This document shows, one piece after another, positions 6,683-13,880 of a stretch of DNA of 15,759 nucleotides. The notes below the pieces were generated by a model that worked only from the letters and a program-made list of their open reading frames with translations, did no database searches and was not told the DNA's origin. Numbering within the stretch: position 1 is the stretch's first letter; every line of letters begins with the position of its first letter. Location of the stretch: positions 1-15,759 of the forward strand of contig JBNJDJ010000047.1 of NCBI GenBank assembly GCA_051744845.1, given 5' to 3'. The DNA comes from JBNJDJ01 sp051744845 (GTDB taxonomy: Bacteria > Bacillota > Clostridia > Peptostreptococcales > Acidaminobacteraceae). Made by a program: the position numbers and the translations under genes.

Positions 6683-7754
6683 TTTTTGGCCTCACTTCTT
6701 TATCTTTTGAGACTAATATTTCATAACTAAATAATAATATCCCAATTATCATAGGTATATATATACTAAATAATCTCCAAGCAAATACCACAGATAAAAT
6801 TTTTCCTTTAGTTACAAAGGTAGAAAATAATAAAGTGAATCCTCCTTCAGCAACTCCTGTTGAACCTGGAGTTGGCGACATATACATTATAAATGTTATT
6901 ATTATTTGAGCTGAAATTATCTTTAAACTAGATATACTAGGATTCAAATCTTTTATTAATATTACTGAAAAATAAAAAAATGATAATAAAAACAAAAGAG
7001 TAAACACAATTGATAATAAAACATATCTTTTGTTACTAATTAAAAAATTATTAATATTAGTAGATAGTTTTTCTATTTCTTTTTCAGTTTTTTCAATATA
7101 TCTATTAAATTTTTTATCATTTAATATTTTTTTCTTATTTAAAAAATTGAAAAAATTATAAATATATTTTTCAATTAATTTAGGTTTTTTAATTATATTA
7201 TAAAATATATATATTACTATTATGTATATCCCTGTAAATAAACTTAAATAACTAACAGATATATTTTTAGGAAATAAATTATAAATTTTTGAATCCAAAA
7301 TAATTATAATAGGAGCTATTATTATAAAAAAAATAAATGCTAAAAAAGTTCTTATTAAAGATGCAGAAGATGCATCACCTATAGAGACTCCTTTTTTATT
7401 TAAAAAATATATTTGTGCAAATCCTCCTCCAGTAGCAAAAGGAGTAACATTAGATATAAATATATAAATAAAAGATAATTTTATAATATATTTAAATGAA
7501 ATTTTTACATCTATAGACCTTAAAACATAATATAATCTTAAAGAATCTAATATAATGTATACAGTAATTAATACAATAATCTTAATAAATAATTTATTAG
7601 AAAAAATATTTAACGACAAAAATATATCTTTTTCATCTACTATTTCATAGAGTATTAAAAAAGATGCTCCTGAAATAGCGATAAATAAAAGAGTAAATAT
7701 TAAATATTTAATTAAATCTTTTAATGTAATATCTTTATCTATTAAGTTATTCAT
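6675..7754 (-). CDS. Flippase-like / lysylphosphatidylglycerol synthase transmembrane family protein
   Basis: 359-residue polytopic membrane protein (about 7-8 helices) of the UPF0104/LPG synthase TM family (as in the membrane part of MprF and AglD). Signature segments: NVTPFATGGGFAQIYFLNKKGVS (102-124), SASLIRTFLAF (130-140) and PTPGSTGVAEGG (294-305), the conserved P-x-PG-x-x-G-x-x-E near the C-terminal helices. A basic hydrophilic loop (about 188-243) splits the helices. Such proteins are thought to move lipid or lipid-linked sugars across the membrane and are often found beside glycosyltransferases, which fits the translationally coupled GT4 gene that overlaps its end by 8 bases. There is no aminoacyl-transferase domain. 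ATG at 7754 has AGGAG 7 bases upstream. The substrate is unknown. Confidence 0.85.
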   Translation of the reverse strand: MNNLIDKDITLKDLIKYLIFTLLFIAISGASFLILYEIVDEKDIFLSLNIFSNKLFIKIIVLITVYIILDSLRLYYVLRSIDVKISFKYIIKLSFIYIFISNVTPFATGGGFAQIYFLNKKGVSIGDASSASLIRTFLAFIFFIIIAPIIIILDSKIYNLFPKNISVSYLSLFTGIYIIVIYIFYNIIKKPKLIEKYIYNFFNFLNKKKILNDKKFNRYIEKTEKEIEKLSTNINNFLISNKRYVLLSIVFTLLFLLSFFYFSVILIKDLNPSISSLKIISAQIIITFIMYMSPTPGSTGVAEGGFTLLFSTFVTKGKILSVVFAWRLFSIYIPMIIGILLFSYEILVSKDKEVRPKNG

Positions 7755-7772
7755 AAATTCTCCTAAATTTAA

Positions 7773-8486
7773 TTAAAAATCTACATCAAATAAGTCATTC
7801 ATTTCAGAATTTTCTATAACTCTATCAGATGATTCAGAACTTTTATCTAAAAGTTCCTTTGATTTATTTTCAATAGTTTCATCTATAAGGCTTTCTATAT
7901 CTATCCCTCTTAATTTAAATAATAATAAAGGATCTTGGTCTAACTTAACTCCAACTCCGTAAAGTACAGCTACTATATGTTTACACATCTTAGCATAATC
8001 AGGACAACTACACAAAAAATTGATCTCATCTACTTTAGGAAATAAATTCATTTTTTTAGATTTAAGCAAACCTTTTAAATCTTTAGGAAATTCACCTTCA
8101 ACTAATTCTTCCAAAGAAGAAATTGTCTTTTTAATTTCTCCAACTAAATTTTTCTTTTTTTCTTTTCCTAATGTATCAATAGAAATATCTATTTCATAAT
8201 ATCTATTTGAACTACCTATGACTATACCTTCAATATCACCTTTTTCAATATCCAAATTAGCTACAGCGCCATATCTTAAATATTTTCTGCCACGAGCTAA
8301 TCTATTTGAATAGTCAGCATATATTTCTAAATTATCAATCCAAGCTTTTCCCCACCAAGAACTAGCTATTTTCCTTCTTTCAATTTTAATTGGTGAAATA
8401 TCCATTATTTCTTTTAACTTTTTGATTTTTTTCTTATTTCTTTTTTTCTTTTCAGCTACAGGTACATACTTAGGATATCTTCCCAT
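7773..8486 (-). CDS. SWIM zinc-finger protein, partner of SNF2 helicase
   Basis: 237 residues from ATG 8486; a longer GTG start at 8504 is rejected because the AAAGGAGGT site lies between the two. A lysine-rich leader (13-25) is followed by the family hallmarks ASSWWGKAWIDNLE (41-54) and RLARGRKYLRYGAVANLDIE (62-81), then the SWIM zinc finger C159-x-C161-x6-C168-x-H170 (CSCPDYAKMCKH). After it comes DQDPLLLFKLRG (184-194), usual in this family, and an acidic Ser-rich tail. SWIM fingers bind zinc and probably DNA or protein. Genes of this type very commonly sit next to bacterial SNF2 helicase genes, as here (10-base gap), so the two products likely form a complex on nucleic acid; their cellular role in bacteria is not settled. 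It is followed 18 bases on by the flippase gene. Confidence 0.9.
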   Translation of the reverse strand: MGRYPKYVPVAEKKKRNKKKIKKLKEIMDISPIKIERRKIASSWWGKAWIDNLEIYADYSNRLARGRKYLRYGAVANLDIEKGDIEGIVIGSSNRYYEIDISIDTLGKEKKKNLVGEIKKTISSLEELVEGEFPKDLKGLLKSKKMNLFPKVDEINFLCSCPDYAKMCKHIVAVLYGVGVKLDQDPLLLFKLRGIDIESLIDETIENKSKELLDKSSESSDRVIENSEMNDLFDVDF

Positions 8487-8489
8487 TTT

Positions 8490-8498
8490 ACCTCCTTT
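8490..8498 (-). promoter_or_regulatory. Ribosome binding site that decides the SWIM-protein start
   Basis: AAAGGAGGT on the minus strand, 3 bases before the ATG at 8486, overlaps the TAA of the SNF2 gene (8497-8499). The alternative GTG at 8504 lies upstream of it and has no site of its own. Confidence 0.8.
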
Positions 8499-11157
8499 AT
8501 CCACTTAATTGAACTAAATCAATTATTTCTTCTTTACTCATTTCAGTTATCTTATTAGATTCATCTTTTGATATTATATTATCTGATAATTCTTTTTTAC
8601 TCTCTATTATCTCATCGATTTTTTCCTCTATTGTTCCTTTAGTTATAAATTTATGAACAACAACATTTTTAGTCTGACCTATTCTAAAAGCTCTATCTGT
8701 AGCTTGATCTTCAACTGCTGGATTCCACCATCGGTCAAAATGAATAACATGGTTTGCTTTTGTTAAATTCAAACCAACTCCACCAGCCTTTATAGATAAA
8801 ATAATATATGGAATATATTTTTCACTTTGAAAGCTTTCAACTATTTCTTTTCTTTTTTTAACTTTTGTTCCTCCATGTAATACATGACCTTTATGATTAA
8901 ATATATTTTCTAAAAAAGAGTCTAGAGGATCTATCAGCTTACGGAATTGAGTAAATACTAATACTCTTTCTCTATTTTCATATATTTCTTTGGCAATTTC
9001 TTTTAATCTTTTGAATTTACCACTTTCTTTTTCTAAATATAAATCTTGACCTAAATATTGATCAGGATGATTACAAATTTGTTTGAATTTCATAATTGAT
9101 GATAAAATTATACCTTTTCTTTTAATCCCTTCTTTTTCAGAATTCATAACTTTTATTATCTTATCTACTAATTTTTTATATAATACACTTTGTTTTGAAG
9201 TTAAAGAAGCATATACTTTCATCTCAGTTTTTTGAGGTAAATCAGAAATGATTTTTTCATCTGTTTTTAATCTTCTTAAAATAAAAGGATTGACTATCTT
9301 ATTTAACTGACTATAGTCACCTTCATTTTTAATTTTTCCACTTACAAAACTTTTAAACTCTTTTTTGTTTCCTAATAAGCCTGGATTTAAAAAATCAAAT
9401 AAAGACCATAAATCACCTAATCTATTTTCAATAGGTGTACCTGTTAAAGCTACTTTGAACTTTGATCTAAGCTCTTTAATACTTTTACTACGTTTTGTCC
9501 CAGGATTTTTTATAGCTTGTGCCTCATCTATTATTAAATTATCCCAAGTAACTTTTTTTAACCATTTAATTTTTGAAACCATACCATATGAAGTAATAAA
9601 TAAATCTATATTTTCATTATCAAATATTTTCCTTGCCTTTTCTAATTTTTTATTTTCACTACGATGCAAAATATAAAAGCTAAAATGTGGAGCAAATTTC
9701 TCTATTTCATCTATCCAATTACCTATTAAAGAAACTGGTAATACAATTAATGATTTTTCATTATTATCTTTTAAATATGATAATAAAGCAATTATCTGTA
9801 CAGTTTTACCTAATCCCATATCATCAGCTAAACAAGCTCCTAATCCCATTTTTTTCATAAAATATAACCAGTTTAAACCTTTTGTTTGATATTTTCTTAA
9901 ATCTGCTTTAAATTTTTGATCTGAATTAATCGAATCAATTAATTCAGGTGACTGAAGTTTAGATGTTATTTGATTTAAAAAATCTCCATTATTTATTTCA
10001 ATATCTATATTTGAGTCTTTATCGGCTTCTAGCAGTTGATTTTGTTCAAATCTAAAAGCTTCTATTATATTCATTGATAACTCTTTAGATTGCTTTTTTG
10101 CTTTTTCAAAATAATCTAAAGCTTTTTTAAGTTTTGAGTGATTAACCTCTACCCATTTTCCTTTAATCAAAGTCAAACCTTCTGATTCATTAAGTAATTT
10201 TTGAATTTCTTTTTGTGTTAATTTATTGCCATCTAAATGTATTTCAGGATTATAACTAACCAAGGCATTGTAATCAACTTTCGATTTGTTTTCATCTCCA
10301 ACTTTTAGTACTATTTTTGCATTACTACCTTTTTTCTTCCACCATTTAGGAATTCTACAAACAATTCCCATTTTTTCGTACATTTCTATTTCACACAAAA
10401 AAGTATAAGCTTCTTTTGAACTAAATTTAATAGGATGGAATATTTCTCCAGATGAATATATTTCTTTTATTAAATTACTTTTTTTACTTGCTTTTATAAT
10501 AGTAGATAATAATTGTAGCATTTTTTTAGAATCTTTTTTATATTCTTTTAATGCATTTTTTAAAGGAAGATGTTTTTCTTTAATTTCGCCTACTTCATTC
10601 TTAACTAAACTTGCATAAGTTGCTAAAAATGCAAAGGGATAATCCGATTTTTTATTTTCAACTAAGTGAAAAAATACTCTTCCAACTATATTTATTTTAG
10701 GATTAATTTTTTTAAAATAATCACTAACTTTTCCATCAAACTCCTTTATATCTTTATGAAAACATAAGTGAATATTTTCAAAAAAGTCTCTTAACCAACT
10801 TTTTGTTAAATATTGTTTTCCTATCATAAAAGGAGCTGAATTTATTAATTTTTCTAAATCTTTTTCATTTATTTTAACTTTAGTTTTTTCTCTTAACATT
10901 TCGATAGTAGGTTCTTTTGAAAGAAGATTAATATAAAAATTTGTGATTTTAATTAAATATTTTAATGACTTACTAAATTCTTCTTTTTTATTTTTTATTC
11001 CTAATTTATATATCGCTTCATATTTATTTTTTTGATACTCTTTATAAAAATATTTTTGACTATTAAACTTTTGATTTTTAATTTTTACTTTTTTCTCTTC
11101 ATAATCTATTAAATAATTACCTTTAGATTCTAAAATGACGATTAATTCCTTTTTCAT
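8497..11157 (-). CDS. SNF2-family DNA-dependent ATPase/helicase
   Basis: 886 residues. The N-terminal half (about 1-400) matches the bacterial SNF2-associated region, including a DUF3670-like stretch around LDGNKLTQKEIQKLL (308-322) and LIKGKWVEVN (330-339). The ATPase core has motif I DDMGLGKT (445-452), motif II DEAQ (544-547), TGTP (572-575) and LWSLFDFLNPG. The second RecA-like lobe has LVFTQFRKLID (733-743), HGGT (761-764), GGVGLNLTKANHVIHFDRWWNP (792-813) and the SNF2 motif VI DQATDRAFRIGQ (817-828). All motifs are intact, so an active ATP-driven translocase on double-stranded DNA is expected, in the cytoplasm. ATG 11157 has AAAGGA about 6 bases upstream. It is first in a five-gene run and has a good promoter 33 bases upstream. 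A plus-strand open frame inside it (9365-9676) is a shadow. Confidence 0.95.
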   Translation of the reverse strand: MKKELIVILESKGNYLIDYEEKKVKIKNQKFNSQKYFYKEYQKNKYEAIYKLGIKNKKEEFSKSLKYLIKITNFYINLLSKEPTIEMLREKTKVKINEKDLEKLINSAPFMIGKQYLTKSWLRDFFENIHLCFHKDIKEFDGKVSDYFKKINPKINIVGRVFFHLVENKKSDYPFAFLATYASLVKNEVGEIKEKHLPLKNALKEYKKDSKKMLQLLSTIIKASKKSNLIKEIYSSGEIFHPIKFSSKEAYTFLCEIEMYEKMGIVCRIPKWWKKKGSNAKIVLKVGDENKSKVDYNALVSYNPEIHLDGNKLTQKEIQKLLNESEGLTLIKGKWVEVNHSKLKKALDYFEKAKKQSKELSMNIIEAFRFEQNQLLEADKDSNIDIEINNGDFLNQITSKLQSPELIDSINSDQKFKADLRKYQTKGLNWLYFMKKMGLGACLADDMGLGKTVQIIALLSYLKDNNEKSLIVLPVSLIGNWIDEIEKFAPHFSFYILHRSENKKLEKARKIFDNENIDLFITSYGMVSKIKWLKKVTWDNLIIDEAQAIKNPGTKRSKSIKELRSKFKVALTGTPIENRLGDLWSLFDFLNPGLLGNKKEFKSFVSGKIKNEGDYSQLNKIVNPFILRRLKTDEKIISDLPQKTEMKVYASLTSKQSVLYKKLVDKIIKVMNSEKEGIKRKGIILSSIMKFKQICNHPDQYLGQDLYLEKESGKFKRLKEIAKEIYENRERVLVFTQFRKLIDPLDSFLENIFNHKGHVLHGGTKVKKRKEIVESFQSEKYIPYIILSIKAGGVGLNLTKANHVIHFDRWWNPAVEDQATDRAFRIGQTKNVVVHKFITKGTIEEKIDEIIESKKELSDNIISKDESNKITEMSKEEIIDLVQLSG

Positions 11158-11178
11158 AGCAATCCTTTCATTCTTAGG

Positions 11179-11217
11179 TGTATAATGAAATTATATCAAC
11201 TATTTCATTTATATACA
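11179..11217. repeat. Imperfect inverted repeat covering the SNF2 promoter (operator-like)
   Basis: TGTATA-ATGAAAT (11179-11191) mirrors ATTTCATTTATATACA (11202-11217): 13 of 16 positions pair, the difference being a TAA insertion in the right arm, with a 10-base centre. The repeat reaches from the -35 box through the -10 box to the predicted transcription start, so a dimeric protein bound here would block RNA polymerase. No known operator consensus is recognised. Confidence 0.45.
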
Positions 11218-11218
11218 A
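11190..11218 (-). promoter_or_regulatory. Sigma-A promoter of the SNF2-SWIM-flippase-GT-galE run
   Basis: Minus strand TTGTAT (11213-11218), 17-base spacer, perfect TATAAT (11190-11195), with an extended -10 TG one base before it. The predicted start lies about 25 bases ahead of the SNF2 ATG. It is the best vegetative promoter match in the window, and no equal promoter appears between the five genes. Confidence 0.7.
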
Positions 11219-11430
11219 TATGTTCTTTTTGATTACAATTATATATAATATAATCGTCTCATTTTCTTTCCTCTAAATAACTTTTGAAAATCTATCTGCC
11301 TAATATATAATACAGTTTAAGTATAAATAAGATCTTTTAACAAAGAAGACTCTCATTATTAGCTAGTCCTTATATCATATTTATATTTAATAACTTACAC
11401 CTAAATATTTAAAATATATTTCTAATGCTC
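11219..11430. other. Intergenic stretch without recognised gene
   Basis: About 210 bases upstream of the SNF2 promoter hold no recognisable gene or structured RNA. On the minus strand there are only tiny frames: one of 18 codons (11300-11356, ATG with AAGGA 10 bases before it, starting MRVFFVKRSYL) and one of 7 codons after an AGAGGAAAG, reading MRRLYYI. Neither resembles a known peptide. A 12-bp AT palindrome (11238-11249) is likely chance. A decayed gene remnant or an upstream regulatory region is possible. Confidence 0.3.
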
Positions 11431-11467
11431 AAAAAAGCTTTAAACCAAAGTGGTCTAAAGCTTTTTT
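11431..11467 (-). terminator. Strong intrinsic terminator after the CheX-like gene
   Basis: A 12-bp stem AAAAAAGCTTTA / TAAAGCTTTTTT (11431-11442 and 11456-11467) extends, after one mismatch, by ACCA/TGGT with a 3-base loop. On the minus strand it lies 27 bases after the stop at 11495 and ends in six T. It is symmetric and could stop transcription from either side. Confidence 0.88.
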
Positions 11468-11494
11468 CTATAATTCGAACTTTTTAAAATTTTA

Positions 11495-12373
11495 TTAATA
11501 AATACCAATAACTAAATCAAATGTTCCAAAAGATGTTTTAAATGGAACTATATGCAATAAGTTATTATCTAATTTAACATCTGTATTAATTTCTTGAACT
11601 GATAATGCTAAATCAATATCTTCATCAGACATGTTTACTGAAAAAAGTCCATTATTTAAATTTAAAAATTCTCCTAATGAATCTTTAGAGTAAGCTGAAA
11701 TTTCATTAAATATCTCCTCAGCATATAATCCAGAAATTTTTAACAATGAATCTACATCGCCGGCTATACCTGTAAAATAAAAAGTATCATCTTCTTTTTT
11801 TATTTTTTGGCTTGCAATTAATCTATATTCTTCATTTTCATATTTTTTAATTTCTTTAATTGTAGTATTAACATCAATAAATCTAATTATATTTTTATAA
11901 AATAATTTTACATATTTTGAGAAAAATTCTTTATCTTTATCAAATTCTAATAATTGGTCAATAATAAACTCAGCTTTTCCATTTTTTAATTTCTCAAATG
12001 CATTATCAGACAAATCATTTTCATCTTTATAATTTGATACCTCTTTTTTAAACGTTTCCATATCCATTATATCTTCATCAATTAATGCTTGAGCTAATAA
12101 TAAATAATCTGATTTTTGTTCATTTAGTAAATTATCTAATTGATCCTTTTTTAAGTATCCTTTTTCTATAGCTAACTGACCAAAATATTTATCCTTATTT
12201 TTTTGTAATTCATTAACTTCTTTTACTTGTTTAGGAGTCATATAACCTTTATTTATTGCGATTGTACCTATCTTTAATCTAACCTTAGCTTTTTCATCTA
12301 AAGCCTTTTGAAGATCATCTGTATTAACTATTCCTTTATTTAATAAGTAATTACCAAAAAATTCAGCAAACAT
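11495..12373 (-). CDS. CheX-like phosphatase with N-terminal MshEN/GspE-N-like module
   Basis: 292 residues. Residues about 4-112 contain three repeats of the pattern found in GspE/PilB N-terminal and MshEN domains: FGNYLLNKGIVNTDDLQKAL (6-25), IGTIAINKGYMTPKQVKEV (35-53), FGQLAIEKGYLKKDQLDNLL (64-83). MshEN domains can bind c-di-GMP, but the Arg normally before LG is absent here, so binding is unsure. The C-terminal part (about 155-292) resembles CheX/CheC: SLGEFLN (232-238) carries the E-x-x-N pair (E235, N238) used to hydrolyse the phospho-aspartate of CheY, and the chain ends HIVPFKTSFGTFDLVIGI. The gene begins one base after the stop of a CheY-like gene and its GGAG site lies inside that gene, so tight coupling to its likely substrate is expected. 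No other chemotaxis genes are present. Confidence 0.72.
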   Translation of the reverse strand: MFAEFFGNYLLNKGIVNTDDLQKALDEKAKVRLKIGTIAINKGYMTPKQVKEVNELQKNKDKYFGQLAIEKGYLKKDQLDNLLNEQKSDYLLLAQALIDEDIMDMETFKKEVSNYKDENDLSDNAFEKLKNGKAEFIIDQLLEFDKDKEFFSKYVKLFYKNIIRFIDVNTTIKEIKKYENEEYRLIASQKIKKEDDTFYFTGIAGDVDSLLKISGLYAEEIFNEISAYSKDSLGEFLNLNNGLFSVNMSDEDIDLALSVQEINTDVKLDNNLLHIVPFKTSFGTFDLVIGIY

Positions 12374-12374
12374 C

Positions 12375-12728
12375 TTAAACTCCTTTCAAAATAGTTTCTA
12401 TATTTTTTTCTGTCCATGGTTTTTGAATAAAATCTTTTGCTCCATTTTTTAACGCAGCCTTTAAATTTTTTTCAGTACCAACAGAAGATAAAACAACAAT
12501 TTCTGCTTTAGAATCATAATTTTTAATTTCTTTAATAACTTCTATTCCATTTTTCTCAGGCATAATAATATCCAAAAAAACTAAGTCTACTTGCTTTTCT
12601 TTAAACATATCAATCCCTTGTTGTCCATCAGATGCTTCAAATATCTTAATATTATCGTCAATAGATTTAATTGATTTAGATAACTTTTTTCTTATAGTCA
12701 TAGAATCATCGCATATTAAAACGTTCAT
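12375..12728 (-). CDS. Single-domain CheY-like response regulator
   Basis: 117 residues, just a receiver domain. Acidic pair D7-D8, phospho-acceptor D53 (VFLDIIMPEKNG), Ser81/Ser82 in VVLSS, and K103-P104 (FIQKPW) are all in place, so it should accept a phosphoryl group from a histidine kinase or a small donor. There is no DNA-binding or enzyme output domain, so it must act by binding a partner. The partner is probably the CheX-like protein encoded one base downstream. AGGAGG is about 7 bases before the ATG. The gene lies 73 bases after the EAL gene; that gap is AT-only-like with several TATAAT-like strings but no promoter or terminator I can defend, so it may belong to the same transcript as the EAL gene. 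Confidence 0.9.
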   Translation of the reverse strand: MNVLICDDSMTIRKKLSKSIKSIDDNIKIFEASDGQQGIDMFKEKQVDLVFLDIIMPEKNGIEVIKEIKNYDSKAEIVVLSSVGTEKNLKAALKNGAKDFIQKPWTEKNIETILKGV

Positions 12729-12801
12729 TTAGACCTCCTATTATATTCTGAATATTTATAATTTTATTATATTATATTTTTGAACTTTTTAAAATAAATA
12801 A

Positions 12802-13869
12802 TTAAAGTAATATCATTTTAATATCTAATGACTTTAAATAATTTTGTGGTTTTGAAAAATAATATCCTTGTGCTAAATCAATATTTGATTTAATAACATA
12901 TTCTAAATCTTCTTTAATTTCAATACCTTCTGCTAATGTCTTTATATTTTTATCATTTGCAAGTTTCAAATATTTTTTTAACCTTTCTTGTTTATTTTTA
13001 TCCTTATGAATTCCTTGAATAATATTCATATCTATTTTCATATAATCTGGTGTTAAAGAAAGAAATGATTCTTTATTTGAATATCCACTACCTATATCAT
13101 CTAAAGCAGTTGAATATCCTTTTTCTTTATAATAGTCTAAAATATAATTTAAATGATCATAATTTTTTATATATTCAGTCTCGACAACTTCAAAAGTAAT
13201 TTGATTAGGATCTATTTTTGTTTTTTTAACTACTTTGTCAGTTGACTTTAAACATTTCCTTGGATCATATATTGCTGTAGGCAAAAAATTAATAAATAAT
13301 TTTTTTATCAAATTCAATTCACTAGCTCTTTTTATTATTGATTCTCTACAAAGTCTATCTAAAAAAAATACTAAATCTAAGTCTTTTGCTTTTTTAAATA
13401 ATCTTCCTGGATTTATTTGTTTGCCATTGCTAGTTATTCCTCTACTTAATGCTTCATATCCATATACTTTTTTATTTTTAATATCAATAATTGGTTGAAA
13501 CAATACTTTAATTTTTCCATTTTTCAAAACATCTAATACGTCTTCTGATTTATAAAAATCCATCCAAGTTTTCAAAGACCGAATATCTTCTAAAGATTCG
13601 AAAGTTAATCCTTTATTAATATTCATAGGCAAAATTTTAATATCTTCTTGATCTAGATCATTTAATTTTAATTTTTCAATATCCAAAATAAACTTTTTAA
13701 AATCAATTACTTTAAATAAAAAATAATTTTTTTCAAAATGATATTTTATACCTAAACTTTCAATTAAATTCTTTATAGGTTTTAAGTGGTGTTTTGTTGG
13801 AACTTTTAAATATACTTTAGCATTCCCAAAGTTTATTTTTGGTAATTCATTACATCTACTACAACTCAT
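12802..13869 (-). CDS. EAL-domain c-di-GMP phosphodiesterase with N-terminal CxxC region
   Basis: 355 residues from the ATG at 13869; a longer frame from 13902 is rejected because the AAAGGAG site lies between the two and the short form begins 10 bases after the lipoprotein stop. The N-terminus has MSCSRC (C3-x-x-C6) and a roughly 100-residue region of unclear family. The EAL domain (about 112-350) has E139-A-L, N194, E227 and E230 (FEVVETE), D257-D258 (ALDDIGSG), K278, E314 and Q334 (AQGYYFSKP), i.e. all residues needed for metal binding and catalysis. It should cleave c-di-GMP to pGpG in the cytoplasm. There is no GGDEF domain. Placed between a PrcB-like lipoprotein and a CheY/CheX pair. 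The C-terminal tail is short and hydrophobic. Confidence 0.88.
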   Translation of the reverse strand: MSCSRCNELPKINFGNAKVYLKVPTKHHLKPIKNLIESLGIKYHFEKNYFLFKVIDFKKFILDIEKLKLNDLDQEDIKILPMNINKGLTFESLEDIRSLKTWMDFYKSEDVLDVLKNGKIKVLFQPIIDIKNKKVYGYEALSRGITSNGKQINPGRLFKKAKDLDLVFFLDRLCRESIIKRASELNLIKKLFINFLPTAIYDPRKCLKSTDKVVKKTKIDPNQITFEVVETEYIKNYDHLNYILDYYKEKGYSTALDDIGSGYSNKESFLSLTPDYMKIDMNIIQGIHKDKNKQERLKKYLKLANDKNIKTLAEGIEIKEDLEYVIKSNIDLAQGYYFSKPQNYLKSLDIKMILL

Positions 13870-13873
13870 ATAT

Positions 13874-13880
13874 CTCCTTT
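13874..13880 (-). promoter_or_regulatory. Ribosome binding site that decides the EAL-protein start
   Basis: AAAGGAG on the minus strand, 4 bases before the ATG at 13869 and touching the stop of the lipoprotein gene (13880-13882). The longer frame's start at 13902 lies within the lipoprotein gene with no comparable site. Confidence 0.78.

Noticed and set aside
7755..7772. Promoter between the SWIM and flippase genes
   Set aside because: Only 18 bases that hold the ribosome site of the flippase gene; no room for a promoter outside the coding region.
9365..9676. 103-codon open frame on the plus strand
   Set aside because: Lies wholly inside the conserved ATPase core of the SNF2 gene on the other strand, has no ribosome site and no family resemblance; a shadow frame.
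12729..12801. Promoter for the CheY-like gene
   Set aside because: Several TATAAT-like strings occur in nearly pure AT sequence, but no -35 with proper spacing stands out, so I could not choose one.
13235..13498. 87-codon open frame on the plus strand
   Set aside because: Antisense to the conserved EAL domain, no ribosome site; a shadow frame.
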